A stretch of DNA of 64,000 bases, taken from the NCBI GenBank assembly GCA_964007475.1, contig OZ023274.1, positions 104,021,372 to 104,085,371 of the forward strand. The letters are read 5' to 3'. The notes under the pieces were generated by a model. It was given only the letters and a program-made list of their open reading frames with translations. It was not told where the DNA came from and did no database searches. Of this stretch, positions 14,601 to 29,600 are shown piece after piece (positions within the stretch are counted from its first letter, which is position 1; every line of letters starts with the position of its first letter). A program made the position numbers and the translations under genes. Origin of the DNA: Hybos culiciformis (taxonomy: Eukaryota; Arthropoda; Insecta; Diptera; Hybotidae).

Positions 14601-17600
14601 CCAGAACTAGATAAATTTTAGTGCAAAAAAACAAAAAAAAAAATAAAACTCTGTCAATTTTAACAAATCTTTAGCAGAAAAAGGAAAAAAAAAAAATTAA
14701 ATTCCATAAAAAAAAATATTTTTAAATTTATTGAATTTCATTAAAAAAAACAGATTGCGTTAAATTTATATATATGAATTTTTCTTTTGGCATAAAATGT
14801 GAAATCGTTAAATTGTTTTTTTCTTTTTTTTTTTTCGTCTTTTGTTTCTTTGACACTATTAAAAAATATTACATGTCATTTTGCTTAACTTTTGTCAACA
14901 CAAAGATTTTTTAATGTCACATTTATATGTGTAATTATACAACAGCATATTTCCTTTTGAAAATGATTTTTAATGCTTCTCATTAAGGTAAAATTAAAAT
15001 TTTCCATTAACCATTATTAATTTTATTTTTTTTTTCATACTTTTTATATACATATTTTTATGTATTGAAAATATCAACTTTTAAGAATTTATGCGCGAGC
15101 GGATTAAATTTCTTATATAATAAATAATGTTGTAATGTTCATATGGATATGTTTAATTTTTTTTTTATTTAATTCGATGTGAATTTGATATCAAATTATT
15201 TTATTTCCGCCTTTTTTTTTGTTTGTAATAAATTTACCGAAAACATGAAAAATTAAAATATTAAAGTCAATATTTGTTTGGCGGTTCAAAAAGTATTAAT
15301 TTCAATTTGCTTGTTGGAAATTTAAATATAAAAGACTTATATTTTCCTTATATTATTGTTAAACTGGTATACCGAAAGGTAATTTTTACAAAGCTAGATA
15401 TATTCTTTAATTTTTGACCGAAACTACATATATAAGTCGAACGTTAATTGAAGTTTAGATATATGTTAATAGTATAGGTACTATCAAATTCATATTAATT
15501 GCAAGAATTGTGTCAACATCACTTTCATGTGAAAATTAAATATCGACAAATTTGATTTTATAATTTTGACATTATTATATATGGAATGAAGTTCTGAAGT
15601 TATTTATAATTGATTAAAATTGATTTTTTTTTTGAAGTTTTCTTATCCTCATTTTTTACTATAATACAAAACCTGGCGGCGGCGCGTATTAAATTGAAAG
15701 AAGGAAAAAAAAAGTTATTATTTTTTTTTTAATTGTGAAGTAATCAAAATTTGATTGTATTCAGAAGAATTTTAATTTCATATTATAACTTAAATTTTTT
15801 TATTTTTTATTTTATTTATTATTTATACCTTTTGTGAGAGTAATTAAGGCTTTGTTTACGCATATCGCTATTACAACATAAATTTTTTGTTTTTTTTCTT
15901 TCGTGTTTATAAATTTTCAAAAGAATGATTCCGTTTAAAGCTGTCATGAATAGGCAGGTATCTTTCTTTTAAAAAAAAAACTATGTACCTTATATACAAA
16001 AAAAATAATAATAATAATAATAATAATAAAAATCTTCAGGAATTTATAATCATCGTATATTATTACAATTATTATAAATTTCAAAAATAGTTTAAATAGC
16101 CTTAGGTCGTGTACCATAACAAGCAGAGAGAAAACATAATATATATTTATCTCTCTATATATATACATAAAATATGTTTAAATTTCACATACAAATTATC
16201 TATTTTTTTTAATATAAACTTTTAAACAGCTGGTTAATAAAAAAAATTTTTGAATTTAGAAAACAATTTTTTAATTCCATACTTTGGATAAACAACAATT
16301 ATACCATAAAAATTAAATTTTATAGATAGTCCACACTTGTATAGGAAAAAAAAAAAGATAAGATAGATTGCAATAATATAGAAGCAAGCTACTATGAAAA
16401 TTGATTCAATGGGGGCAAAGTGAAAATCTCAAAATAAAATGAACTCAAAATAAAGTTCGTTTTCGGTCAAATAACCGCAATTGTATTGACTTTTCAGTAG
16501 CTTTCTAGGAAACGAGATCAAGACAGTATTTCCTTGATGCGATGTTGATTAGTGTGTCGTCTGCTAGACATTGAGATTGGCATTCTTAATAAAGTTCATA
16601 GTTCCATGAAAGATAAAATGTAAAACTAGAATCTACTCTGTTCACCTCTGGATTTCACATTGAGTCCAAAGTGCTAATCAAATATTATCGTAAGAGATAA
16701 AAGTTAAAACAAATTTTTGATATGTTTTGATTTTTAATCTGTTTATAATCAATTTTCCATGTACCTCAAAACTTCCACAAAATTTAGTATTTTCCTTCTT
16801 TTTTTTTTCGTTCAACGAAGAATATATATAATATAATTTAATAAATTTAATGCCATACAATTTGATAGAAATTATAATTGTTATGTCTTTTAAAAATTTA
16901 CTATTAAATAAACAAAATCATATCTATATATATAGATTATAATATACCTGATCTGGTCTCAAACCAGGTGGTACCCATGTATATTCTTCTAATGCACAAC
17001 CACTGTCATCATCTGATTGTGAATGCCTTTGTATATCTAATTGTGGACCAACTAAATAACTAGGATGTGTTCCTTGATTTGATGACAATGATAAAATTGG
17101 TTGCTGTTGTTTACTACAACCAGACGATGATGATGGTGATGGTTGTTGTGGTGTTGGTAAATGATATTGCTGTGATATTAATGGCAAACCACTTTGAGGT
17201 AAATTATATTTGGCAGATGATTGTTGTTGTTGCTGTTGATACGATGATATTGGCAGTCTTGTGTCTTTTGTGTGCATTCCAGTTTGTTTATTAACTGAAA
17301 ATGGTAATGCTGTTGATGGCATTTGATTTGTATATTGTTGTTGATGATGGTGTTGAAATTGCCTTTGTAATGGCAATGGTGATGTCGGCAAAACATTTGT
17401 TAATTTTTGTACTGAACCTGATGTGGAAAACAATGAAGCAGATGAACCAGCACTAATTTTAGATAAAGTAAAATTTGAATTATTACTTCGATTAATTGAT
17501 GTTGATGGTAATGGCGGTAGTGGCGGTAGCGGTGATGTTGATAAAGGTGAATTGTCAGTTGAACGATTCTGCATTTGGTGGTGTGCGAATGGAACAGTTG

Positions 17601-20600
17601 ATGTTGTTGGTGATTGTTTAATTGGTCTAAAATTGGGATAAAAAGAAAAGGAATTTTTAATTATTTTGAAATATTAAAAAAGGAATTACATATAGGAAAA
17701 TGTTCGTACGGGCGAATATACCTAATGATGAAGATGTTTATATGGATTGCTTCAAAAAATCATTGTTAACAAAGAACAAAAAAGTTTGAATTTCAATCGT
17801 GAGTGACTAGACCAGTTACCAATTGATTGAACATATAAATTAACTTGATAACGGATTTCAAATTTAATTTTCATAAAATTACTTATATTATGATATCTAT
17901 ATTATTTTCTTGTTTATCTTTTTTTTTTTGTTATAAATTTTTAAATTATAATTTCCCGTACAAATATTGTAATAATATAATAATAATATAAGAATTAAAT
18001 AAAAAATGACAGAATTCCTTGTACTCATGTCAAAGAAAAATATTAATTTGTTGTTAATTTGTACATAACTCACAATAATTGACATTGACAGAAATTCTGC
18101 TGTGATGACATAAATCTTACCAAATTAAACTTATTATATTTCTTATTGAAGTTTACACTTTACAAGATTTTTTTTTTTTATTATAAAAAAAAACATTGAT
18201 TGAATATTAAAAAAAAAAATGTATCTTTTTTTTTTCAATTAATAATTATATATCTTTGTATAACTTAAGAGACTAACTATACTCATTTCACATTTTCTTT
18301 GTCGGTTATATTTTCCGGAGAAATTTATAGTGGAATTAAGAAAAAAAGTTGAACAACATTTATATCTATTGAGTGCATATTTATGCAATATTCTAAGAGA
18401 TTCTAATACCTGAGTACTGAAAGTATGATATGGTGATGAGAGTTATAAAGACCATAGTTTGTGTGAAGTTTCTTAGTTCTCGCAAGACATCTACTAATAC
18501 TATGCTTATATATGTTTTTATGGGAAATAGTAATGTGTTACAAGAAACAATAATTGATAATGTGCAATTCATTGATTAATAATAATAATAATAATTATAG
18601 TTATTTCCTTGTAATTTAAAAGAAATTCATGTATTATTATTTACAAAGGGCAGGAAATTAAAAAAAAAAACTTGTTAAGAAAAATTAACAATATAAAAAT
18701 CAAATGCGACAACTTGACAATTTAATTATAAATTTTAGCCTGAATACTTGAATACAATAATTTTTAAGAGGAAATTATTAAGAAATAATTTTTTCTTTTT
18801 ACAACGTTTTTTAATAATTAATTTTCCTTTTTTATTTAGAAATATGTTGTATATTGTATATTAGTAAAATATGTAGGTCAAAAAACATAAATGAGTATGT
18901 AGTTATATATATACTTAAACTCGACATAAAAAGAACCTCTTTTTTCAGCAGTGTTGTTGAAAACCAAATTTCATGGAATTTCAAAATGAAAATTATGAAA
19001 ATATATTCACCAACATTTTAATCTAGGATTAAAACCTTAAACACAATATACAGGATTGAAACCTTGAACAGAATATATAGTACGCATAAGTAGCAAAAAA
19101 TAATATTGGATCAAAATTTATGGGAACGTTAGTTAAATATAATGAAAAATTTCATAAATAATATATACATAGTTTTAAATCTTAAAGAAAAATACTAACA
19201 CTTAAAAAGGTTAAGAAGGAAATTTGATGAAATAAATTTTTCTTCAAAGGATTTTAAATTTTCACATAAATAAAGATTTTTAGCTTAAAATTTCTATTAT
19301 TAAGTAAAAATTTATTATGATTTTTCAATATTAAACATTAGGTTTTATTTTTTTTTTTTCAAAGATAAATTATATCTTTTTTATTTCTAAAAAACTAAAC
19401 AAAATAAAGAGAACTTCTTCTCACTAAAAAAAAAAAAAAGAACATACAACACGTGCATAAAATGAAAATTTTCCAGACAAAAACAGTTTTCATGTTAAAT
19501 GTGTTTTCTGTCAATAAGTTATGGTTTTAATGCTCTGTTTTGCTATATTAAAAAAAATATAAAATAAAATGAACTTAAATTTATTTATATTTTAGAAGAA
19601 GAAAATTATTGTAGATTTTTTAAAAGATTATAAATTTTTGCATTACAAGTTATAAATATTGTTGTTCGGCCAAAGAACCAACCGTAATTTAAATGCAAAC
19701 ATATAAAGGTAGATCTGTTAAATGTATTTACATATTTTTTTCTTTTAAATAACTACTTAGAATAGTTTTGAAGTACTTATATGTAGAATTTTCATTTCCC
19801 ATGAACAATATTGATTGCGATGACATTAACATATTAAAATAGTCAAAGTTTGAAACTCTTTTAGCAATCAATTACAAGTGAATTATCACAGTTTTCCATT
19901 TATTCGATAATTTTCAGTAAACTTGACAAGTTTTGGAAATTGACGACAACAGTGGTAAAGATCCATCGCACAAGGAAAATAGTCCTTAAAATAATCTTCA
20001 ACTAATATTGGAAACTGGCGACAACAGAAAATAGTCCTTCAAATATCTTCCACTAATACTGGAAATTGACGACAACAGTGATAAAGAAGAAATCCATCGT
20101 ACAAGAAAAATAGTCCTTAAAATAATCTTTAACTAATACTGGAACTATTTTAGTTATATCGCAATTTTTCGGTATTAATGCTTACAAACTAAAAACTGTA
20201 TGAAAACTTCCAATAAGTTTCTTATGTCCATTTAGTTAATTTCAGTTTAAATTAAACTATACTATTAAAAAAGTTATTCGAGAAGTATAGTATAATCAGA
20301 TTATTGGTCTTTCTACAAAAAAAAAAACAAAAAAAAAACAACAACTAAAGAATAAAATTAATATAAAAAATAACTAATTTTTTTTTTATTTCAAAGGGTA
20401 TACACTACTATATAAATTTATCGCTGCTAAGATTCATTAAAAAGGAAATACTTAAAGTCGACACCCTAGACCACACTATAGCGTTCATTTTTTTGTTCAT
20501 TTTCATTTAAAAAAAAATTTTTATCACAAGATATTTTTTAGCGGTATGATTTTCATTTTAGTTTTTATCATACAGAAATTAAAAAAATAAAGAAACCAGA

Positions 20601-23600
20601 TCTAATCTGAACAAAAAATAAAATTAAAAAGATTTCATAAAAAAAACATAAATGAATTTGTATGTTCAAAGATTCTTAAAATATAATGAAAATGATAAAT
20701 TACTCAAAACCACGTAAATTTTGAAGTTCATTATAAATAGTATAATAATAATTTTTAATTTTTTTTTTGTAACCATAAACGAATTACAGATTACATAATG
20801 AACATACTGTGGAAAATAATATTATTTAATTTTTAATAATAATTATTATTATTATTATAGAGTAGTTTTGGGGCAAAAAAAAGTCTTGTTTGAAACAAAA
20901 AGACTGTATATACTTCTTATTAGCATAATTATCTTTAACGTGTGAGAATAATGTTTTTTAGTTCAAAAATATTGCTGCGTACAATATTAATGTTTAAATA
21001 TATGTATGAAGAAATATTAATTTCATTATTAAAAATATTCCTGAAATTAAATATAACCAAAAATATTTTGATTTGATGAATTTTTCAAAAGACTTCAAAG
21101 GAAAATATCTGATAGTGGTTGTGGTTGTGGTCGTTGAATCTTGTGGATTGAGAACAACTTCAAACATTTCATGTTCTTAGTTTTTTACAAATAACTAGAA
21201 TAACTCAAATGTCACAAAACAATGACGGAATATTATGATTCTTAAAATGGTGGAAAATCGTCAATAGACTCTACAAATCGACAAGAATACAAAGAAGCGT
21301 TGTAGTTAACAAAAATCTCGAGATCTAACATTTCAGAAAACTACAAAATCGAACGTTAAAGACAGATAAATGTATATCCCCCAATTCATTACTTGTTTGG
21401 TAATAACTATCTGACTAGACTTTTTTAATTGATCCAAAAAAAATTGATTTTGCAAAAAATATAATAATATTTAAATTGAGAAAAAATTGTTATAATTAAA
21501 TAAATTTTCGAAAAAAAAATGTAAACATGTTGTTCAATGTACTACTGTGTTTAGAAAAATTTTTCAATTGTTTAGCACTGTAATAATTTTCAAATAATAA
21601 TATTTATGTAACATGTATGTTTGCTGCATCCCAACATAATGGAATTTATTAAACATTTTTACATGAAAAATTTTTGTATTTTTTTTTTTAATTTGAATTT
21701 TAGAAACATATGTGAACAGAGAAAAAAAAATAAAAAATAAATAATCATTTTTGTTTTTGACTATATTTATACTCTTTTATATCTTTTGGTATTTTATTTA
21801 TTATTTGCATATCTGGTGTTGAATACATAATGAGGCAGAGGAGTGTATCTTTATCTATTTTGCTTTTACCTTGGTTTTTATTTTTTATTATTATTTTGGT
21901 TTCTGTATTAGAGGACCCACATATAGCTATGCAATATTATATAGAATGGTAATTTAAGTTATGTTGTGTGATTACCTCCCTTACGCAAAAGATATATATA
22001 TTTTTTGACATAGAAAAAAAAAATTATTTATTCAAATTGCATAAAATTTTATTAACGAAAAATAAAAAAAATAAAAATCTGTCTCATATTCAGTAAATAT
22101 ATGACTATGTGAAAAAATTAATAAAAATATAAATATATTTATTTTTCTTCAATTTCTGTTTTATATGTACCTACGTAATATACATATCATGAGCAAATTT
22201 ATTAATATTTTGCATAGGAAAACTTTTAATATATGTTCATTTTTATAAATGACAGTTTGAATTATGAATTAAGCAGTACAAACAATCTACACCGCTTATA
22301 TAGGAGTTCGGGACAAGTTGAATTTATGGAGAATGCATTTTTAATTTTATGTATTTCAGTGTATATGATTTCGGATTATGCATTTCTTTGTTATCCTGCG
22401 TGTAATCTATCGAATTCATCGAAAATCAATTGGATCTTTTCCATCAAACATTTTCCTAAATATCTCCTAAAATTTAATTTAATTCAAAAATTCCTTTTTT
22501 TTCAATTCAAATTCTCTTATATTCTGCACATAATATTAAAAAAAAAAAAATAAAATAGGAAAAAACAAAAATATGACCACTGAAAAAGGTCAATAGAAAG
22601 GACAACAAAAAAAAATCCTGAATTCCGATAACGTGAATGAAATATTAAAAAATAATAAATGGTTATCTCTTTATTTATAAATGAAGAATTTATGTTCCCA
22701 ATTTTATTCCAGAGAATCGCAAAAAAATAATGTTAGTGCGGTTAAATAGTCAAAAAAAAAAAATTAAATTAAATGTGAAACAAAATTTAACAAGTGGAAA
22801 TAAAATGAATAAACCAAAATATTGCGGATTTGGTTTTTGTACATATTTTTTAATTTATGGATATTTAATAGATTGATTTTTTATACACCATCAAAGAGGC
22901 AAAAACAATTTTTTTTTGATGATATGACATTTTATATGACTTCCTATATTTTATTGTAATCATATCTATGTTAAAAGTATATATACAATGAATACATTTT
23001 GTGTTTTATTGTATAATATGATATTATGTATATTTTTTTAAATTTATAATTTCCTTCCTTTTTTTTGTATTAATATGGCGTAAATGTCATGAATTTGTGG
23101 TTGGTTACATTATTGTGTATATATTTGATGCAGCTTCAATAAGTGCTTTAATGATTCAATTTCATGAATTTAATATTTTTTTTAAAAATTTGAGATAATG
23201 GTGTATTAAAGCCAAATACCCTCTGTGTAACTCGGTTTTCTATTTTATGCGAAAATACTAAAAAAAGGGGCTTCTATTTCAAATCAGGGTTATTAACTTA
23301 AAAACGTTAAATTAAACATTTACATAAGTTGTAATTTACAGAAAAGTCTTAATACAGGCTTATATCAAAAATTCTCCTTAAATCATTTTTTTTCTCTTAA
23401 GATGGTTGCATGTTTTAAATAAATTAAAAAAAAAATAATAATTTTATTATTCATGTATTTTCAGCAGGCCTTAGAGAATAAAAAATAAAAAAAAATAAAT
23501 CTTAGCAATGGTATAACATAAATTCCGATGTTAAAAAATATATCAAAGCTGAAGAAATTTTAAATTCAAGTTATTACAAATTGTTTATAATTAAAAACAA

Positions 23601-26600
23601 GACATCGTAAACATGATTTCAAAACTTTCATTATTATTAAAATTAAAAAAAAAATTATACACTAGTTTTTCACTTCAATATAATAACTTTTACTATGTAC
23701 CTACTCTCACAATTTAATAATTTAGTGAAAAATATTAAGACGCATTCTAATTTATTTTTTTATGAATGAAAAATTAATTAGTTTTCATTTTACCACATAA
23801 AATATGGTTTGAAATCGTTATATTAATTAGAATGTACTCTGTTAAAAAGCTTTCACTATTGTATTGATAATGTTTAAATGATTCCAGGTCTTGCACTATA
23901 TTTATTTGATAATTTTCATTTAAATGCACATAATTAATTTCCTACAAAAGTATGAAAATTGTTCACATAATATAATAAAGACTGATAGAAATTCAGCGTG
24001 TAAGAGTAAAGCCTAATCAAATCTTATACTGATGTCACTTTAGAAGAACTTCATGCTTGGCTTGAACTTTCCATAAATAAATTCAACAAATTAAATTTTC
24101 AATCAATTTAATAACAATTCAAAGGAATATAGAGTACGCACCCATTTATTTGTATTGCAGCAAAAAATAATTTTAATTTATATATCAAATTCTTATTATA
24201 ATAAAATTTATTGCATTTTCATTTAAAAAACAGCAGCAAAAGAAACTTCGCCTATTTTCTTTTAACTATATCAATAAAGATATATCCTGTTTTTTTTTTG
24301 CTCTTCTTATCCTATTTGCATAATTTTGAAATATTTCTTGAACTTAAAAATTAATTTCACCTTAGAACAATCCGGAAGTATACAAGTATAATTTAATGTT
24401 GCATAGTTTAACATTATGTAAAATATATACTAATAATAACAAGACAAAAAAAAAACATCATGCTTCTATATAATAGATAAAATAAAAATAAAAAAATAAA
24501 AATAAAAATTAAATTGCTGTGCATTCTCGTGCGTTCGTTAATTTTTCATGAAATTAAAAGTTAATTTTCTTTCAGATGTTGATAGTATCGAGTATATATA
24601 GGAGGTTTTTATATATTGTTGAATGGTTTATAGATTTTTTTTTTTTAATGATGTAAATATCATTTCAAGGTTTTTTGAATGCTTTATTATATAACCTGCA
24701 AGCCGCGAAAGAACTTTTATCCTTGCAGGATGAGGAATATTTAAATGTACATTCTGAAAACTCTAATTTATTGAGATAACGATTTGATGTGAATTAATAC
24801 CTATACTACTTACTTAATAATACTTTGCTTAAGAGCGACGACATATATTCAACATATTTTAATCAAAACTTGTCTTTATTCTGTTGAAGTGGTCAGAAGT
24901 CAGATGATACAATTCAAGAAACATTTAAGTTGGAGATCATCAGCATCAGTACTATATCTTTTTATACCATGTGTTACTAATGTCTTGCAGGCTAAATATT
25001 TAATTTTTTTTTTGCTGCATAAGTGTACTGTAGATTTATTGCCTTTTAGGATAAAAAAAAAGGTTTCTAATTATAATTTATATCTCAGGAGGCTTGATAG
25101 CGATACATATATATATACACAAACCACAATTCAATGTCAATAAATAATTAATTTTATTATAAAACCTCAATTAATAATACCTGTTGTCATCTGTTTTGAA
25201 ATCCCTAAATTGAAATAATTTTTATCATTAAAATTAATTTCAACTATACATATATGTGTATAATAAAAATATAAAATATCTTTAAAAAGACTATCTTAAT
25301 TCTTCAATCGTTATATAGTGTAAAATATATATATGATAATACTGAAGAATTGCAAGTTCCATTAAAATTTGTACCACACAAAAATATATTCTTAATAAAT
25401 AACCTGAATTTTGAGATATAACTTTCATCAAGAAAGACAAATTGCTAGAATATGTACCTTCAATGTTAAAAAAAATTCCAGAATTTGCATAAAATAAAAA
25501 AAGAAAAATTTAATTACATAATGTTTTAAATATATTTATGATGATGTTTTTCATCTAATTTTCATTATAATTACAGAATATTTTCACATAATTCAATTGA
25601 TATAGGAAAAATGTATAAAAAAAAAAAATAAAAATAATTAATAAAAAAAAAAATATATATATATATAGAATTTACAAGAAAAGTTATGCACACAATTAGT
25701 GTTACGCTAAGTATTTGTATGATGCCATGTTTTCTTGACAAAATTTATAACTGCTTTTACTTCCATTTTAAGTAATAGTAAGATATTGATTTACAATTAT
25801 TTCCTATAATCAGGTTTTATCAGAAATATCTATGTTGTAAAGTTAATTATTATTATCGAAAGTTGTAAATTTTATTTTACTGTGTACAGGCTATTTTATC
25901 ATATGTCATATATAAGTACAAAATTCTGCACGCGACATTTAAAAAAAGTAATAAAGCAAGATAATCGTTGTAAAACAAAATTTTCAATGTTTCTTGAATA
26001 GCGATTTAGAACATTTCAGAACATATATCTATTTGTAAGTTTTTTTTGAAGTATTCGTTAAGTATTTGGTTCCAGTAACAGATATTTTGTGGAAGTGTGA
26101 AAAAGAATATTGAACTGGCTAATAATGTATCAATAATTTTCAAAAATACTTATTTACATTATTTTTCAAAAAAAAAAAAAAAGAAGATACTTAAACTTTT
26201 ATGTAAAAATATTTTCTAAAATATTAATATTGATAAAAAAAAAATTATATTGGTCGACGAGTACCACATAGAGTCTAGACACAGACTATTTTCTAATAAA
26301 CGTGGTAAAAAATAATTTTCCAACGATAGGTATGTACATATGTATATAAAAATTTTTCTTTAATAAATTTTTAAATTAAAAAAAAATAGTTATATATTAG
26401 ATATATATTAGATACGATGAAAACTATTAAAAAAAAAAAATATCATGGAATTTGTTTTGTTGATAAAATCATAAAAAAAAAAAACAATCTTAACACCTGT
26501 CTATATAATTTACATAATAAAGAAAAATTTTCTTTTTTTTTTTTACAGAAAAGGGGTGATAGAACAATGAACATCAATTATTTGAGAGAAAAAAAAAAGC

Positions 26601-29600
26601 CGTCAGTTTTCATTTAATAAAATATTTTTACTATTTTACTTTTAAAATTTTTACTTCAAATTAATTCAACGTCAAAAATTAACTGATTTAAAAAAAAAAA
26701 CAAAGTAGATTTTTATCAAGATTGCGATAATTATTTTCTACTTTGTGTCTATTGTCAGATTTGTTAACATTCTGCGTTGACATTTGGTTAATAAATATAA
26801 ATATAGTAGATTACAATACATGTTATGAAAATTTGTTATTAATTGCGAGTTGTGTATACACACAAACACATAGACACGACACGAGTCATATTTATATCAC
26901 GAGACCCAAGGTGATATAATATTGACGAGTGTCTATGTGTTTGTGTGTATACACAACGGCTGTATAACAAATTTGATTAACATGTATTGTATACTGCTTT
27001 AATGTGCGTGTGAGAGGGAGTTGCAAAAAGAGAGAATATAGAGATAATTTATAATAAAAAATAAAGATAAAAGAAAAAAAGGGGAATTTTCCACGTTAAT
27101 TATCCTTTAATTTCTCTTTCTTTTAGAGATAAAAGAAGAAAAGGGAAATTTCCCACGTTAATTATCCTTTAATTTCTCTTTCTTTTAGAGATGAAAGAAG
27201 AAAAGGGAAATTTTCCACGTTAATTATCCTTTAATTTCTCTTTCTTTTAGAGATAAAAGGAAAAAAGGGAAATATTGTGAGTGTGAGAGATATTATTTTT
27301 GTTTATAGTATTACGCAGTACAAAATGAAGTAAGTAAATACAATATAGGGAAATGTAAATACAATTTACATCACAGGGAAATGTAAATACAATTTATTCC
27401 CTATAATTGCATGTGTATTGATGCATTAAATGGACATTTTACCGAGCTAAATTTGCGAATGTAAATACAACTTACCGAAGACTTGCACATTAAATATCTT
27501 ATATCATTGTATATTTTTTTATTTATGTGTGGTATGTAATGTAAATATCTATGTATGGTGTTTTTATTTATCCCTTTGACCTCTCTATATTATAAAATGT
27601 TCCTGATTTTGTTATTTGGGCTTCTGGATAGAATAAAATAGTTATCCATAAAGTTCCATAAAGAAAAGAAAAGAAACTGAACACATAATTCTCGAGCAAT
27701 ATTAAAATTCAAAACTAGTTTCTTACGCCACAGGATAACGATAATACAACGCTACATGCAACACAAAAATCGCATGAGGTTGAATATGAGATTAGAATTA
27801 TATTACTGCAGCAAATATAAATAAGACAAATAAAATAATTTTTTTTTAACTTGGTTTTAAAATCATCCTTTTAACAGTTAAGTTAATATTCTTTTTTCTC
27901 TATATTTGTTAAAATAAATTAATTCTAGTCATTATTATTGGAAAAAATATCGCATATAATATAAATATAAATATATACAAAAATTCTCATTTCCCACAGT
28001 TTCAATTTGTGTTTTATTTTTCTTATTTTTAGCTTCATTCATTTTTCTGCTGCTCTTGTTTTTTCTTTTACATTATTTTCTTTTTGCACGTAAACAATTT
28101 AAGAAAGGTTCGTACTTAGATAGATACGTCACGTTCGTAGAAAGCAATCAAGCAATTATAATTCGCACAGGTGGTGCCATTTATATTTAACAAGGAAAAT
28201 TGAAATAACAAATATGTATTTATGTTGTTGTTTAACCATCGTACCGTCGTCGTGATAGGGAAAAATTTTAAACCTAAATTTGTTATCCAGAGACAACGAC
28301 AAATTAGCCTGGAAGTTTGAACTGCTGTTTATTTTGAATAAAAGTGTTATATATTATGTTATATACCATTTAAATACTTAAAAATACTGTATGTATGTAT
28401 AAGAATTAGAAAATAATTTTATTTTAGACAATTTTGATGTAATAATTATTACTTTTATGTAGTAAACACAATTGGGGCGACAGCGACAACGACAGCGATA
28501 GCGACTATCAAAAAACAAATAGAAACCATATATTTTTATGAGAATGAACACAATTGAGACGACTGGCGACAAATTAGAAATGTTTCTATTTTGTCGCCGG
28601 GCGACAACGACAACCATATATTTTTTTTATTTATTTTTCTATTTGTTTATTTTTTTCCTGTTAATTTATTTCGTCGCCGTCGCCGTAATTGTATTCACTC
28701 CAGTGATATCGTTGTCGTTGTAGTTGTCGTTGTAGTCGTCGTTGTAGTCGTCGTTGTCGCCGTCGTTGTCGCCCCAATTGTATTTACTTCTTTAAATTAA
28801 TTTAAATCCAATATCATATTCTTCAAATCTCAAATATTTAAATTAAAAGTCATTGAGCAGCAAGTCTGAAGAAAACTTGCTACATTTACTTCTATATGTA
28901 ATTCTATAGATTTTCATAATTATTTATGCATATATAGTATATATGCTGTATGCATTGTACATAAAAATCATATTAAATTTTTTTTTCATATCATTTTCAT
29001 AATTTTTATTAATTTAGAAATAAAAAAAAAAAAGTAATAAGTAACTTAAGCATTACAAAAAATTGAAAGGAAAAGGAATATCGCATAAGCATATACAGAA
29101 AAGAAAATAACAAAAATATGATTACTATATGAAAAGGTGTGGCGAGGCGGCGGCCGTATAAATAAAAAAAAAATTATTTCACATAAATTCATTGAAAATC
29201 AAGAATATATGTATGATGGAGAAGCAAACACAAAACCAACGTTTATTTTTCTCTAAAAAAAAACAAAAAATAAAAATAAATTACTCTTTTAAAAGTGATA
29301 ATAGTACAACAGATTAATATTATTTTATACATTTTTCTTTTTTTTTAATTTTTGATTGATGACTTCAACAAATTTTTACTCTTTTTTTTTTTTTTTTGTA
29401 TTTGAATGAAATTTACCAAGCCAGATATTAATAAAAGATACATATCTACATTAATTTTCAAACCACTAAATATAATCTCTATATACACAGAGTGTTTTGT
29501 TGATGAAGTTTTTGAACTATAGAATTAGGAAGAGGCATAGAAAGGTTTCTGCTTTATAAATTTTAGATTTAGGACTTCATTTGTGTAGCAATGTCATTAC

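Larger units (their letters stand above)
6712..16947 (-). other. pk intron 2 (10.2 kb)
   Basis: Intron inside the PET coding region; donor GTATAT, acceptor TTTTCAG. It carries four transposon-derived segments listed separately (8337-9115, 9279-9732, 12598-14509 and the nested 12913-13165). The remainder is AT-rich with TA runs (for example 11645-11705) and an AAT-type microsatellite at about 16006-16028. No further coding exon was recognised. Confidence 0.9.

Noticed and set aside
17067..17641. Frames on both strands rich in Val, Asn or His over the pk linker exon
   Set aside because: Shadow translations of CAA/CAT/CCA repeats in the real exon.
22233..22553. 106-codon plus-strand frame with hydrophobic stretches
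   Set aside because: Phe/Ile/Lys-rich from A/T runs, ends in poly-Lys, no family motif; lies in a pk intron with no splice support.
24803..24844. Candidate alternative pk first exon starting ATG-TCG-TCG-CTC on the minus strand
   Set aside because: The donor falls in phase 1, or in phase 0 at an earlier GT; the next exon needs phase 2.
27460..27500. Candidate first exon ATGTGCAAGTCTTCG before GTAAGT on the minus strand
   Set aside because: Phase 0 donor, incompatible with the exon at 17626.
28378..28800. Frames with long Val or Arg/Cys runs
   Set aside because: Arise from the triplet repeats in the inverted-repeat element; not protein genes.
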